Origin: JAICIG01 sp035532215
Lineage (GTDB): Bacteria; Planctomycetota; Planctomycetia; Pirellulales; JAICIG01
DNA: 45,344 nt
Direction: 5' to 3'
Assembly (NCBI GenBank): GCA_035532215.1
Contig: DATKRK010000080.1
Location: 1 to 45,344 of the forward strand
This document shows, one piece after another, positions 30,480 to 39,547 of the stretch. Positions within the stretch are counted from its first letter, which is position 1; each line of letters opens with the position of its first letter. A program made the position numbers and the translations under genes. The notes beneath the pieces were generated by a model, which was not told where the DNA came from, made no database searches, and saw only the letters and a program-made list of their open reading frames with translations.

Positions 30480-32522
30480 ATGCGGTGGTTTGCTAGTTGG
30501 TTGTTGTTGCTCGCAACGTCGGCGGGTGCGCTGGGCGGCGAAACGCCGGCGTCCCCGCTGGGCCGCTCGATTGAAAACTTCAAGCTGCAAGATTTCCGGG
30601 GCGCCTGGCACGAGTTGGACGACTGGTCCGACAAGCAGGCGGTGGTGATCGCTTTCTTGGGCGTCGAGTGCCCGCTGGCCAAGTTGTATGCCCCGCGGCT
30701 GGTCGAATTGGCGGAAGAGTACGGCCCGCGCGGCGTGGCGGTGGTCGGCATCGACGCCAACCAGCAAGACTCGCTGGCCGAGATCGCGCACTACGCCCGC
30801 ATTCATCACGTCGAATTCCCATTGCTCAAAGACCCGGGCAATCGCGTGGCCGACCAGTTCGGCGCGGTGCGCACGCCCGAGGCCTTCGTGCTCGATCGGC
30901 GCCGCGTGGTGCGGTACTGGGGCCGGATCGACGATCAATACGGCATCGGCTACGCCCGCGAGCGGCCGCAGCGCCGCGACGTGGCGGTCGCCCTGGAAGA
31001 ATTGCTCGCCGGCAAAACCGTCTCGACCCCCGTGGCCCTTGCGCCGGGCTGCCATATCGGCCGCATCAGCCGCAAGCCGCCCACGGGCGATATCACGCAT
31101 TCCAAGGACGTCGCGGCGATTTTGCAGCGGCGGTGCGCCGAGTGCCATCGTCCGGGGCAGGCTGCGCCGTTCGAATTGGCCGTTTATCGCGACGCCGCGA
31201 GTTGGTCGGAGATGATCCGCGAAGTGCTCGTCGAAGGGCGCATGCCGCCGTGGCACGCCAACCCAAGGTTCGGCGAATTCTCGAACGATCGCCGCATGCC
31301 CGACGAGGAAAAACAAACCGTTCTGGCTTGGATCGACAATGGCATGCCCGAGGGCGACGCGGCCGCGTCGCCGCCGCAAACGAAGTTCGCCGAAGGCTGG
31401 CGCATCTCGAAGCCCGACTTCGAGGTCCGCATGCCCAAGACCTTTGCCGTGCCGGCCAAGGGAACGGTGGAATTTCAATATTTCGTCGTCGATCCGGGCT
31501 TTACCGAAGACGTGTGGGTGCAAGAGGCCGAAGTGCGGCCCGGCAACCGCGCGGTAGTACACCACCTGATCCTGTATTACGCAGAGCCCGGCAGGAATCC
31601 GAAACGCGGCGAGGCCCCGCTGTTCAACGCAATTGCGATTTATGCGCCCGGTTTGCCGCCCGCAGTCTTTCCGCCGGGAACGGCCAAACGCATTCCTGCC
31701 GGCTCGCGGCTGGGTTTCGAGGTCCATTACACCTCCAACGGCAGCGAGCAGCTCGACCGGAGCTTCGCGGGGTTGGTGTTCGCCGATCGCAAGCAGGTGA
31801 AGCAAGAACTGCGCACCGTGATCGCGGTCAATACGCAATTCCACATTCCGCCCGGCGACGCGGCTTATCGCGTCGAGGCTGAATACCACTTCGATCAGGA
31901 CATGCGGCTGTATTCGATGCTGCCGCACATGCACCTGCGGGGCAAAGCCTTTCGTTTCGAGGCGGTCTTTCCCGACGGCCGGCAGGAAACGCTGCTCGAC
32001 GTGCCGCGATACGACTTCAACTGGCAGTATTCCTACATGCTGGCCAAGCCGAAGCTGATGCCGCAAGGAACCGTCATTCGCTGCACGGCGAAGTTCGACA
32101 ACTCGGCGGACAATCTGGCCAACCCCGATCCGGCGGCGACGGTCGGCTGGGGCGAAACCACCGCCGAAGAGATGATGATTGGGCGGATGGAGGCGACCGT
32201 CGAGGACCAGGATCTCAGGCTCGGCATGCCGCAGGTGCGCCGGCTCGAAGGCGACCAGTACGAAGCGACGTTCGTCTATCGCGCCGCGGCCGGCGTGAAG
32301 TCGGTCCATCTGGCCGGCAGCTTCAACGATTTCAGCGACAACTCGCACCCGATGCAAGGCCCGGATCGCCAAGGCCGCTTCCGGCTGACGCTCAAGTTGA
32401 AGCCGGGCGTTTACGAGTATCGCTACCGGATCGACGATCGCGAGTGGCGATCCGATCCAGGCAATCCGGTGCAGGTCGGTTACTATCGCAACAGCGTGCT
32501 GAAGATCGGTCCCAAGCGGTGA
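30480..32522 (+). CDS. Redoxin / cytochrome c / Cu(II) ascorbate-dependent monooxygenase-like / glycogen-binding fusion protein
   Basis: This is a protein of about 680 residues with a signal peptide (WFASWLLLLATSAGALG). Domains in order: thioredoxin-fold redoxin (about 25-175; FLGVECPLAKLYAPRL, one peroxidatic-type Cys and no CxxC); a c-type cytochrome segment (about 200-290; RRCAECHRPGQAAPF, CxxCH); a copper type II ascorbate-dependent monooxygenase-like pair of domains (about 310-570) with candidate ligands in RAVVHHLILYY, GFEVHYTSNG and LPHMHLRGKAF; and a C-terminal AMPK-type glycogen-binding/CBM48-like domain (about 590-680; VKSVHLAGSFNDFSDNSHP, YEYRYRIDDREW). The start is set at ATG 30480 after AAAGG. 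Redoxin-cytochrome-monooxygenase fusions occur in planctomycetes; the terminal carbohydrate-type domain is a notable addition. The substrate is unknown and hydroxylation of a periplasmic compound is inference. Confidence 0.88.
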   Translation: MRWFASWLLLLATSAGALGGETPASPLGRSIENFKLQDFRGAWHELDDWSDKQAVVIAFLGVECPLAKLYAPRLVELAEEYGPRGVAVVGIDANQQDSLAEIAHYARIHHVEFPLLKDPGNRVADQFGAVRTPEAFVLDRRRVVRYWGRIDDQYGIGYARERPQRRDVAVALEELLAGKTVSTPVALAPGCHIGRISRKPPTGDITHSKDVAAILQRRCAECHRPGQAAPFELAVYRDAASWSEMIREVLVEGRMPPWHANPRFGEFSNDRRMPDEEKQTVLAWIDNGMPEGDAAASPPQTKFAEGWRISKPDFEVRMPKTFAVPAKGTVEFQYFVVDPGFTEDVWVQEAEVRPGNRAVVHHLILYYAEPGRNPKRGEAPLFNAIAIYAPGLPPAVFPPGTAKRIPAGSRLGFEVHYTSNGSEQLDRSFAGLVFADRKQVKQELRTVIAVNTQFHIPPGDAAYRVEAEYHFDQDMRLYSMLPHMHLRGKAFRFEAVFPDGRQETLLDVPRYDFNWQYSYMLAKPKLMPQGTVIRCTAKFDNSADNLANPDPAATVGWGETTAEEMMIGRMEATVEDQDLRLGMPQVRRLEGDQYEATFVYRAAAGVKSVHLAGSFNDFSDNSHPMQGPDRQGRFRLTLKLKPGVYEYRYRIDDREWRSDPGNPVQVGYYRNSVLKIGPKR

Positions 32523-32577
32523 TTTAGATCTCAGTTCGGCGACGTCTGATCGCTGGACGCACGATCGATTGGGGTGA

Positions 32578-32614
32578 CATGCTTTCCCGCTTGCGCAGCA
32601 AGCGGGTAAGCATG
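32578..32614. terminator. Long hairpin between convergent genes
   Basis: CATGCTTTCCCGCTTG (32578-32593) pairs with CAAGCGGGTAAGCATG (32599-32614) around CGCAG, a 16-bp stem with one mismatch. It sits between the convergent genes ending at 32522 and 32672, a natural place for a bidirectional stop, though T-tracts are absent on both sides. It may equally be another dispersed palindrome. Confidence 0.5.
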
Positions 32615-32671
32615 CAATTCACACATGCCTACGCCGGCTGACGCTGGCGTTGCATGCCACCCAACGGCGAT

Positions 32672-34048
32672 TCAGTTCCACCACCAGGACTTGGCCCGGC
32701 TTTCGGCGGCGGCGGCGCGCACGGGCGCCAGCTTATCGCTGGTTTCTTTGTGATCGGCCGCGCCCCAAGAGTTGATGGCCACGCCGCCCGAGGCGCTGAT
32801 GATGTAGTTGTCGCGAGTTTCGATGAAGCTGGCCTTGGTGTCGATCTGCTTGGGAGTCAGAAATTCTTCGATGGGCAAATCGTCGGCGTTCAGCAAGCGG
32901 CCCATGTTCAAGCCGGCCTTGGCGGCCAGATTCTCCTTGTCGATCAGCGCGGCGACCACGGCCAGATCCATGCAGTTGCGCAGTTCGCCGAAGATCGGCT
33001 CCTTGACCGAAAGTTCGTCGTACTTGGCCGTCATCAAGTCGGCCCATTTCTGGGCCAGGGGGCTGGCTTTGCCGGTCTGTGTGCGGTTGCCTTGGGCGTC
33101 GACAAAGTCGTCTTCGCTCATGGCCTTCACGCCCCGCCCGCGCAGCTCCCAGGCCAGGCCCTCGCCGTCGGTCAGCAGCGGATCGTAGTCGGTGGTCAGC
33201 CACCAGCGCGGCAGTACGTTCTGCATGGCGGCGTTCTTGCCGCCTTTGAGCATGTGCAGATAGTCGGGCAGTCCTTTGACCGGCGAAGGGTCGAAGTGCA
33301 TGGCGATCCGCTTCATGCGGAAGTCGGCCGCCAACAGCACGCGGGCGAAATGGCTGAAGGTGGGCACGCCCGTGAAACTGACAATTTGCGGTCCCAACTC
33401 GCGTTCCATTTTTTCAGCCGCCAGCCTGGGATTCGGTCCGAGCGCGAACAGGCTCGGCAGCGCGGCTTGCAGCCGGGCCAGGCCCTCCTTCGTCGGATCG
33501 ATCGAGCAGGAAATGCCGCCTCGCGAGGCCTCGCGGGCGGTGCGCAAGGCGACCAACAGGTCATCCAACTGCAGCACCGGGCGGCCGGTCGTGATGCCGA
33601 CCAGGTTGCCGCGCGGGTCGACCTGCCAGCCTTCGCCATAACCGGCCAGAACGATGTCGTTCTGTTCCGGATAAACGAACACGTACTGAATGCGCTGCAA
33701 GCCGCCCAGGCACTTGATCTCGTCGGGCAGAGGTTGGTCTCTGCGGAGGCATTCGCCGATCGCTTCGTCGAGCAACCGGAGCGACACCTTGCGCAGCTTG
33801 GCTGGCTGGTTCAAATCGCCAGGAACCGGTCGCAGCGCTTTGAGCCGCTCCTTGCGCAGATCGCCGAGTTGATCTTTCTGGGCATTGGACACCGCGCCGC
33901 CAGCATCGATGTAGATGCCGCCCACGGCCTGTCGAAAGCCTCCGAACGCCCAGGCAACCGGCGGCACGGCAGCCAGCACGCCCAAGGCGGCGAACCACAC
34001 GACTCGAAGCGACCAACCGCCAGCTTGCCCCGAGCGAATGGCAGACAT
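32672..34048 (-). CDS. DUF1598 family protein, copy 1
   Basis: This is a 458-residue exported protein of a family known mainly from planctomycetes. The signal peptide is LRVVWFAALGVLAAVPPVAW. No catalytic motif is recognised. Conserved blocks include QAVGGIYIDAGGAVSNAQKD, RIQYVFVYPEQNDIVLAGYG, GEGWQVDPRGNLVGITTGRP, SCSIDPTKEGLARLQAALP and GPQIVSFTGVPTFSHFARVL. It ends SRAKSWWWN. AGGAG lies seven to eight bases before the ATG. The upstream gene is a close paralogue, in tandem with a 235-base spacer that shows no other gene. The two genes share long identical nucleotide stretches, especially near the 3' ends. Function is unknown. Confidence 0.88.
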   Translation of the reverse strand: MSAIRSGQAGGWSLRVVWFAALGVLAAVPPVAWAFGGFRQAVGGIYIDAGGAVSNAQKDQLGDLRKERLKALRPVPGDLNQPAKLRKVSLRLLDEAIGECLRRDQPLPDEIKCLGGLQRIQYVFVYPEQNDIVLAGYGEGWQVDPRGNLVGITTGRPVLQLDDLLVALRTAREASRGGISCSIDPTKEGLARLQAALPSLFALGPNPRLAAEKMERELGPQIVSFTGVPTFSHFARVLLAADFRMKRIAMHFDPSPVKGLPDYLHMLKGGKNAAMQNVLPRWWLTTDYDPLLTDGEGLAWELRGRGVKAMSEDDFVDAQGNRTQTGKASPLAQKWADLMTAKYDELSVKEPIFGELRNCMDLAVVAALIDKENLAAKAGLNMGRLLNADDLPIEEFLTPKQIDTKASFIETRDNYIISASGGVAINSWGAADHKETSDKLAPVRAAAAESRAKSWWWN

Positions 34049-34283
34049 GAAACCTCTCCTACCGAGTTTGAAGCGCTATCGTCCTAGGGCTTCAGAGATG
34101 CGCCGCCGGTTTGACGAAAGCCGCCTATCGAGGCGAGGCTTCGGACGCCTTTGCCATTCTAACTGATAAATCTGAAAAATCTCGCCAGTTTTTGGTCCCC
34201 CCGTTGTTTCTCCGAACTGCTCCCGCCAAACGGCAGGATTCGCGCGGTTGTACGTTGCGCTTAGGGGGGGGTCGGAAGCGGAG

Positions 34284-35651
34284 TCAGTTCCACCACCAGG
34301 ACTTGGCCCGGCTTTCGGCGGCGGCGGTGCGCACGGGCGCCAGCTTATCGCTGGTTTCCTTGCGATCGGCTGCGGGCCAGGAGTTGATGGCCACGCCGCC
34401 CGAGGCGCTGATGATGTAGCTGTCTTTGGTGGAGATGAAGCTGGCCTTGGTGTCGATCTGCTTGGGCGTGAGATACTCTTCGGTCGGCAACTCGTCGGCG
34501 TCGAGCAACAGGCCCAGATTCAAGCCGGCCTTGGCCGCCAGGTTCTCCTTGTCGATCAGCGCGGCGACCACGGCCAGATCCATGCAGTTGCGCAGTTCGC
34601 CGAAGATCGGCTCCTTGACCGAAAGTTCGTCGTACTTGGCCGTCATCAAGTCGGCCCATTTCTGCGCCAGCGGGCTCGCTTTGCCGCTGTGCGTGCGGTT
34701 GCCCTGAGCGTCGACAAAGTCGTCTTCGCTCATGGCCTTCACGCCGGGCCCGCGCAGTTCCCATGCCAGGCCCTCGCCGTCGGTCAGCAGCGGATCGTAG
34801 TCGGTCGTCAGCCACCAGCGCGGCAGTACGTTCTGCATGGCGGCGTTCTTGGCGCCTTTAAGCATGTGCAGATAGTCGGGCAGTCCGTTGACCGGCGAGG
34901 GGTCGAAGCGCATGGCGATCCGCTTCATGCGGAAGTCGGCCGCCAGCAACACGCGGGCGAAATGGCTGAAGGTGGGCACGCCCGTGAAACTGACAATTTG
35001 CGGTCCCAACTCGCGTTCCATTTTTTGGGCCGCCAACTTGGGATTCAGTCCGAGCGTCGGCAGCGCGGCTTGCAACTTGGCCAAACCCTCCTTGGTCGGA
35101 TCGATCGAGCAGGAAATGCCGCCTTGCGAGGCTTGCCGGGCGGTGCGCAAGGCCACCAGCAGATCGTCCAGCATCAGCACCGGGCGGCCGGTCGTGATGC
35201 CGACCAGGTTGCCGCGCGGATCGACTTGCCAGCCCTCGCCGTAGCCGGCCAGCACGATGTCGTTTTGCTCGGGATAAACGAACACATACTGAATTCGCTG
35301 CAAGCCGGCCAGGCACTTGATCTCGTCGGGCAGCGGCTGGTCTTTGCGCAGGCATTCTCCGATCGCCTCGCTGAGCATGCGGAGCGAAACCTTGCGAATC
35401 TTCGCGGGCTGGTTCAAATCGCCGGGGACGGGTTGCAGGGCACTGAGCCGCTCTTTGCGAAGCTCGCCAATCTGGTCCCGCTGAGCGTTGCTCACGGCGC
35501 CGCGCGGATCGATGAAAATGCCGCCCACGGCCTGCCGAATGAATCCAAAGGCCCAAGCCGCCGACGGCACGGCCGCCATCAAGCTCAAGGACGCGAGGCA
35601 CACGATTCGCAACGACCAACGGCAAGTTCGTCCCGAGCGAATGCTAGCCAT
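34284..35651 (-). CDS. DUF1598 family protein, copy 2
   Basis: This is a protein of about 455 residues, the tandem paralogue of the preceding entry. The start at 35651 is chosen because AGGAG precedes it by seven bases and the residues after it (MASIRSGRTCRWSLRIVCLA) align with the start of copy 1; a longer frame to 35738 has no support. It shares all conserved blocks and the WWWN end and differs by a few short gaps (for example QAALPTLGLNPKLAAQK, which lacks FA-P present in copy 1). The leaders also resemble each other. The pair is a tandem duplication that may be transcribed together from the promoter region upstream of copy 2. Confidence 0.88.
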   Translation of the reverse strand: MASIRSGRTCRWSLRIVCLASLSLMAAVPSAAWAFGFIRQAVGGIFIDPRGAVSNAQRDQIGELRKERLSALQPVPGDLNQPAKIRKVSLRMLSEAIGECLRKDQPLPDEIKCLAGLQRIQYVFVYPEQNDIVLAGYGEGWQVDPRGNLVGITTGRPVLMLDDLLVALRTARQASQGGISCSIDPTKEGLAKLQAALPTLGLNPKLAAQKMERELGPQIVSFTGVPTFSHFARVLLAADFRMKRIAMRFDPSPVNGLPDYLHMLKGAKNAAMQNVLPRWWLTTDYDPLLTDGEGLAWELRGPGVKAMSEDDFVDAQGNRTHSGKASPLAQKWADLMTAKYDELSVKEPIFGELRNCMDLAVVAALIDKENLAAKAGLNLGLLLDADELPTEEYLTPKQIDTKASFISTKDSYIISASGGVAINSWPAADRKETSDKLAPVRTAAAESRAKSWWWN

Positions 35652-36039
35652 GAGGAATCTCCTAACGAAATTGAACGCTAACGTCTTCAGCCTAATCCAT
35701 GCCGCTGGCCGATGCAAGAAAAGCTTGCCGGAACGCAAGATTTTGCCGATTTCGTCTGTTCGCCTCCCCTGCGGCGAGAGCCACGTGTTCGCCGGGGAAC
35801 GTTCGAAATGCTAGCTTGTGCCTTGTGTAGTACAACGAGCCGCGGCGCCCGGCTTTTTCGGCGTTTTGCCTTTGCAGCTAACGCCTTCGGGCGCAGGCCA
35901 CTTGCGGCGGCGCCCCTTACGGGGATAAGGTAGGTTAATGCCTGAGAAGGCCAGCGGAAGCCAACGGCCGAGGTCGAACTCCTTCCGCTCGAGGCCCAGT
36001 CTCATTCGGCACGCTTTTCCGACGAGTCCCCAGCTCTCG
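35652..36039. other. Divergent spacer between DUF1598 copy 2 and the sigma-54 activator
   Basis: No gene can be supported in these 388 bases. An open frame from ATG 35938 continues into the sigma-54 activator and has TAAGGTAGG in front of it; it would add 34 residues of low-complexity, Ser/Arg-rich sequence. The shared region must contain promoters for both directions but I see no convincing boxes, and no -24/-12 element. Confidence 0.45.
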
Positions 36040-38070
36040 ATGTTAGCATATCTCGTCATTCGCGAAGGCTCGAAGTGGACCGACGTGTTTCGCTTGATCC
36101 CCGGTCAGGCGGTGACGATCGGCCGCGCGCCGACGAATCAAATCGTCATCAAAGACGAGCGCTGCAGCCGCTGCCACGCCGAGATGTTCATGAGCGAAGG
36201 ACAATGGACGTTGCGCGACTTGGACAGCCGCAATGGCACCGCGGTGGGGGGCGAGTTGATCCAGGGCGACAAGGTGCTTTCGCCCGGCGAAATCATTCGC
36301 ATTGGCAATTCGCAACTGGCGTTCGTCCACGATCTCTCCAAGGCTTTTTCCGACTCGAGCCACGCCTTGGCGGCGGACGAAGCGACCGCGGCCCCCGGGC
36401 CGGGACCGGCATTGGCCGACTCGCAAGATTCCGGCGTGCTCGATCTGGGCGAGCCGTCGACGATCACCCATCGTCGCGGCCGAAGTCGGTTCTTGGATCG
36501 CAGCGAAGACGAAGAGTCGAGCGGCGCCTCGAAGATGGGCCGCGCCGCCAAGCTGTGCCGGTTGGCGTTCGAACTGGCCAAGGCGCCCGATGCCGTCGCC
36601 ATGGCGAAGTTGACGCTGACCGGGCTGTTCGAAGGTACGAAAATGGACGCCGGGGGGGTGCTGCTGTTGCGGCACGGCATCACCGGCGAAGCTACGGCCA
36701 ACGATCTGGAACTGGTGGCTTCGCGGACTGAGACCGAACTGCCCTATCATCGCATCTCTCCCTTCCTCGCCGCCACCGTGTTGCGCGAAGGCGAAGCCGT
36801 CATGGCCCGCAACGTGATGGGCGACAGCAACCTCGGCAGCCGCGACTCGAAGGGCGACATGCACGCCACCAGCGTGATTTGCGCGCCGGTGCGGCGCGGC
36901 AAAAAAGTGCTCGGCCTGGTGCATCTCTACTCGACCGCCTCCGATCACGTGCCCGACCCGGACGACCTGGAGTTCACGCTCGCCGGCGCCGACACGCTGG
37001 CCGTGGCGCTGCAGAATCTCAATCGTCGCCAGGAGTTGGCCGAAAACCTCAACCAGATTCGCGACGAAAACCTGCAGCTTCGCGAACGGCTGGGCGTGCA
37101 GAGCGAGATCATCGGCAAGAGCAAGGCCATGGAGCGCGTGACCGAAGAGATCGCCCGAGCGGCGCCGACCAGCGCCACCGTGCTGATTCGCGGCGAAAGC
37201 GGCGTCGGCAAGGAATTGGTCGCCCGCGCCGTGCACTTTTCCAGCCCGCGGCGCAAAGGCGCCTTCGTCTGCTTGAATTGCGCCGCCCTGTCGGAAAGCC
37301 TGCTGGAAAGCGAATTGTTCGGTCACGAGCGCGGGGCCTTCACCGGCGCTGTGAATCGCAAGATCGGCAAGTTCGAAGCTTCGCACCAGGGCACGCTGAT
37401 GCTCGACGAGATCGGCGAGATGAGCCCCACGATCCAGGCCAAGTTCTTGCGCGTGCTCGAAGGACATCCGTTCGAGCGCGTCGGCGGCAGCGAGCCCGTA
37501 AAGGTCGACGTGCGCGTGATCGCGGCCACCAATCGCGACTTGGAAAAGGACGTGGCCGAAGGCCGCTTCCGCCGCGACTTGTATTTCCGCCTGCACGTGC
37601 TGGAGATTTTCGTGCCGGCGCTGCGCAAGCGGCCCGAGGACATTCCCGAGCTGGCGCACTACTTCTTTCACAAATACAATCTCGAAACGGGCCGCCGCTT
37701 GCGCGGCTTCACGCCGCGGGCCATGGAGCAAATGGTCCGCTATCGCTGGCCGGGCAACGTGCGCGAGTTGAAGAACGTCGTCGAGCGGGCGATCGTGCTG
37801 GCCGCCGGCGACTACATCGATCAAGAAGACTTGATGCTCTCCAAGCTGCCCACCACCGGCGACACCAGCGAATCGATGCCGCCGGCCGTCGAGTTCCAGC
37901 CGATTTCGCTGGCCGAGATGGAGCGGCGCCACATTCTCGCCACGCTCAAGGCCACCAGTTGGAACAAGAGCCAGACGGCACAACTGCTGGGGATCGAGCG
38001 TTCGACGCTCGACCGCAAAATCCGCCGCTACGAATTGGCCGAGTTTTCCCCAGGCCGCGCGACGTCGTAG
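36040..38070 (+). CDS. FHA-GAF-sigma-54 interaction domain-Fis-type activator
   Basis: This is a cytosolic transcription activator of about 676 residues. FHA domain at about 1-95 (GQAVTIGRAPTNQIVIKD, LDSRNGTAVGG) binds phosphothreonine; GAF domain at about 165-330; AAA+ sigma-54 domain at about 345-580 with Walker A GESGVGKELVARAVH, the ERGAFTGA loop that contacts sigma-54, Walker B TLMLDEIGEM and the R finger region RFRRDLYFRLHVLEIFVPAL; Fis-type HTH at about 630-672 (KSQTAQLLGIERSTLDRKIR). The FHA domain instead of a receiver domain suggests control by a Ser/Thr kinase. The domain-matching start is ATG 36040; ATG 35938 has the better ribosome binding site. Its target promoters are not in evidence in this window. 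Confidence 0.93.
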   Translation: MLAYLVIREGSKWTDVFRLIPGQAVTIGRAPTNQIVIKDERCSRCHAEMFMSEGQWTLRDLDSRNGTAVGGELIQGDKVLSPGEIIRIGNSQLAFVHDLSKAFSDSSHALAADEATAAPGPGPALADSQDSGVLDLGEPSTITHRRGRSRFLDRSEDEESSGASKMGRAAKLCRLAFELAKAPDAVAMAKLTLTGLFEGTKMDAGGVLLLRHGITGEATANDLELVASRTETELPYHRISPFLAATVLREGEAVMARNVMGDSNLGSRDSKGDMHATSVICAPVRRGKKVLGLVHLYSTASDHVPDPDDLEFTLAGADTLAVALQNLNRRQELAENLNQIRDENLQLRERLGVQSEIIGKSKAMERVTEEIARAAPTSATVLIRGESGVGKELVARAVHFSSPRRKGAFVCLNCAALSESLLESELFGHERGAFTGAVNRKIGKFEASHQGTLMLDEIGEMSPTIQAKFLRVLEGHPFERVGGSEPVKVDVRVIAATNRDLEKDVAEGRFRRDLYFRLHVLEIFVPALRKRPEDIPELAHYFFHKYNLETGRRLRGFTPRAMEQMVRYRWPGNVRELKNVVERAIVLAAGDYIDQEDLMLSKLPTTGDTSESMPPAVEFQPISLAEMERRHILATLKATSWNKSQTAQLLGIERSTLDRKIRRYELAEFSPGRATS

Positions 38071-38134
38071 ACCGCCGAACATGCCGCGTTCGTCGAGGCG
38101 TTGCGGGCGAAACGCGGCGGTTGACCGGCTCGCT

Positions 38135-38845
38135 TCAACTTGTCGCCGTCGCCGACGGGTGCGCTGGGCCGTAATGCGGCGAATAGTAGTTCGCCAGCCG
38201 GTCTGGGTGCATGCCGAGTTGGAACGCGGAAAGCAGCAGCCAGTTGCGGGCCGTTTGCCGGATCACGCCGTGCCGGCGCCAGCGGCGGGCGCTAACGTGG
38301 AGCGGCCCCGGCAACAGCGCCGGCCACGAGCGGCGGCGCAATGCGCGCAAGAGCAGCACGTCTTCCATCAGTTGCACCTCGGGAAATCCGCCGAGCGATT
38401 CGAAGACCGAACGCCGCACGAAGATGCCCTGGTCTCCATAAGCTAACCCTCGGCGCCGCACGCGCCAGGCGTTGCCGCGTTCCAACCAGCGGAACAAAAG
38501 CCCCTCGGCCTCGATCCGCTGGCGAAACGCGCCGCATTCGACTTGCGGATCGGCCAACGCCTCGGCGACTTGCCGAAGCGCGTCGGGCGCGAGCCGGCAA
38601 TCGGCGTGCAGGAACAACAGCACGTCGCCGGCGGCCCGCTGCGCGCCGACGTTCTGCTGCCGGGCCCGACCGGGCGGGCTTTCGACGACCGCGGCGCCGG
38701 CGGCGCGGGCCAGTTCCGCCGTCCGATCGGCGCTGCCGCCATCGACGACGATCACTTCCGCCGGGTTCGTCTCCCGCGCGCTGCGCACCGCCAAAGCGAT
38801 GTTCGCCGCTTCGTTCAAGGCGGGGATGACGATGGAGAGCTTCAT
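38135..38845 (-). CDS. Family 2 glycosyltransferase (TIGR04283-like)
   Basis: This is a GT-A fold enzyme of about 236 residues. The N-terminus MKLSIVIPALNEAANIALAV is the nucleotide-sugar binding start, then EVIVVDGGSADRTAELARAA and the metal-binding DxD-like site in LLFLHADCRLAPDAL. YGDQGIFVRRSVFESLGGFP and QLMEDVLLLRAL are acceptor-side motifs typical of the small single-domain subfamily whose members I know as TIGR04283. I start at 38845, where the family begins. It follows csrA on the same strand with a 26-base gap and is probably co-transcribed, which is an unusual pairing. The acceptor is unknown. Confidence 0.88.
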   Translation of the reverse strand: MKLSIVIPALNEAANIALAVRSARETNPAEVIVVDGGSADRTAELARAAGAAVVESPPGRARQQNVGAQRAAGDVLLFLHADCRLAPDALRQVAEALADPQVECGAFRQRIEAEGLLFRWLERGNAWRVRRRGLAYGDQGIFVRRSVFESLGGFPEVQLMEDVLLLRALRRRSWPALLPGPLHVSARRWRRHGVIRQTARNWLLLSAFQLGMHPDRLANYYSPHYGPAHPSATATS

Positions 38846-38871
38846 TTCGTTCGCTAACACGGCAGTCGCGA

Positions 38872-39291
38872 TTATAGATTTCGCGCCATTATGCCGCACA
38901 GCGAGGGCGAGGCAAACCGGTCGTGGCCCTGCGCCGGATCGTTGTCGCCCAACGTGCGCGAGCGGCGCCGCAAGTGCGGAAACAGCCCGTGCGACTCCTC
39001 CGAGCGATCGGCCGGAGCCGCCGCCGGCGAGGAGAACGGCTTCGCTGCGGGCGTTTCGCCGCCGGGAACGCGGGCGGCCGCTCGACGCGGAGGCGGCGTC
39101 TCGGCTGGCGCCGGCTCGGCAAGCGATTCGGGCTGGGCGTCTTTGTGCTTGATCTCCGAACGAATCACGCGCACGTCTCGCGGCGCCTCGATCCCGACGC
39201 GAACGGCCTGCCCTTTGACGTGGAGAATCGTGATCACGATATTGTTTCCAATCTGGATTTGCTGTTGCGCCTTGCGTGTCAGGACCAGCAT
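38872..39291 (-). CDS. csrA: Carbon storage regulator CsrA with long C-terminal extension
   Basis: Residues 1 to about 52 are a canonical CsrA: MLVLTRKAQQQIQIGNNIVI, VRVGIEAPRDVRVIRSEI. CsrA homodimers bind GGA-containing hairpins in mRNA leaders and repress or stabilise translation. The usual length is 60-75 residues; this protein has 139. The extra 80 residues are rich in Ala, Pro, Arg and Ser (AEPAPAETPPPRRAAARVPG) and look disordered. The tail has no recognisable domain. AAGGAG is seven bases before the ATG. The FliW partner and flagellar genes are not in this window. Confidence 0.93.
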   Translation of the reverse strand: MLVLTRKAQQQIQIGNNIVITILHVKGQAVRVGIEAPRDVRVIRSEIKHKDAQPESLAEPAPAETPPPRRAAARVPGGETPAAKPFSSPAAAPADRSEESHGLFPHLRRRSRTLGDNDPAQGHDRFASPSLCGIMARNL

Positions 39292-39461
39292 TTCAACACT
39301 CCTTTGCTTTGGTAGAAGGCCTCGTCTCTCGCACGGAACCTTCCTTGAGCAGCGCCTGTGCCAAGCCGCCGGGAAAAGCCGGCGATTTTTCGCAAACCTC
39401 AGCCAATCAAGGGATTAATGAACAAACCGCAAGTCGATGCTAGCGTCGCTAGTGTACGTCT

Positions 39462-39482
39462 GTTACAAGTATTTTTGTAAAC
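39462..39482. promoter_or_regulatory. Inverted repeat in the divergent csrA-TPR spacer
   Basis: TTACAA (39463-39468) and TTGTAA (39475-39480) are inverted arms within GTTACAAGTATTTTTGTAAA, in an AT-rich pocket. It lies 170 bases from csrA and 66 from the TPR gene. It could be an operator; there is no matching regulator to assign. Confidence 0.3.
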
Positions 39483-39547
39483 GAGAGCACCGCTCGTCCG
39501 GGCGCACGGGCAACCCCTTTTTTCTCAAGTTTCGGGAGCCAATCGCG

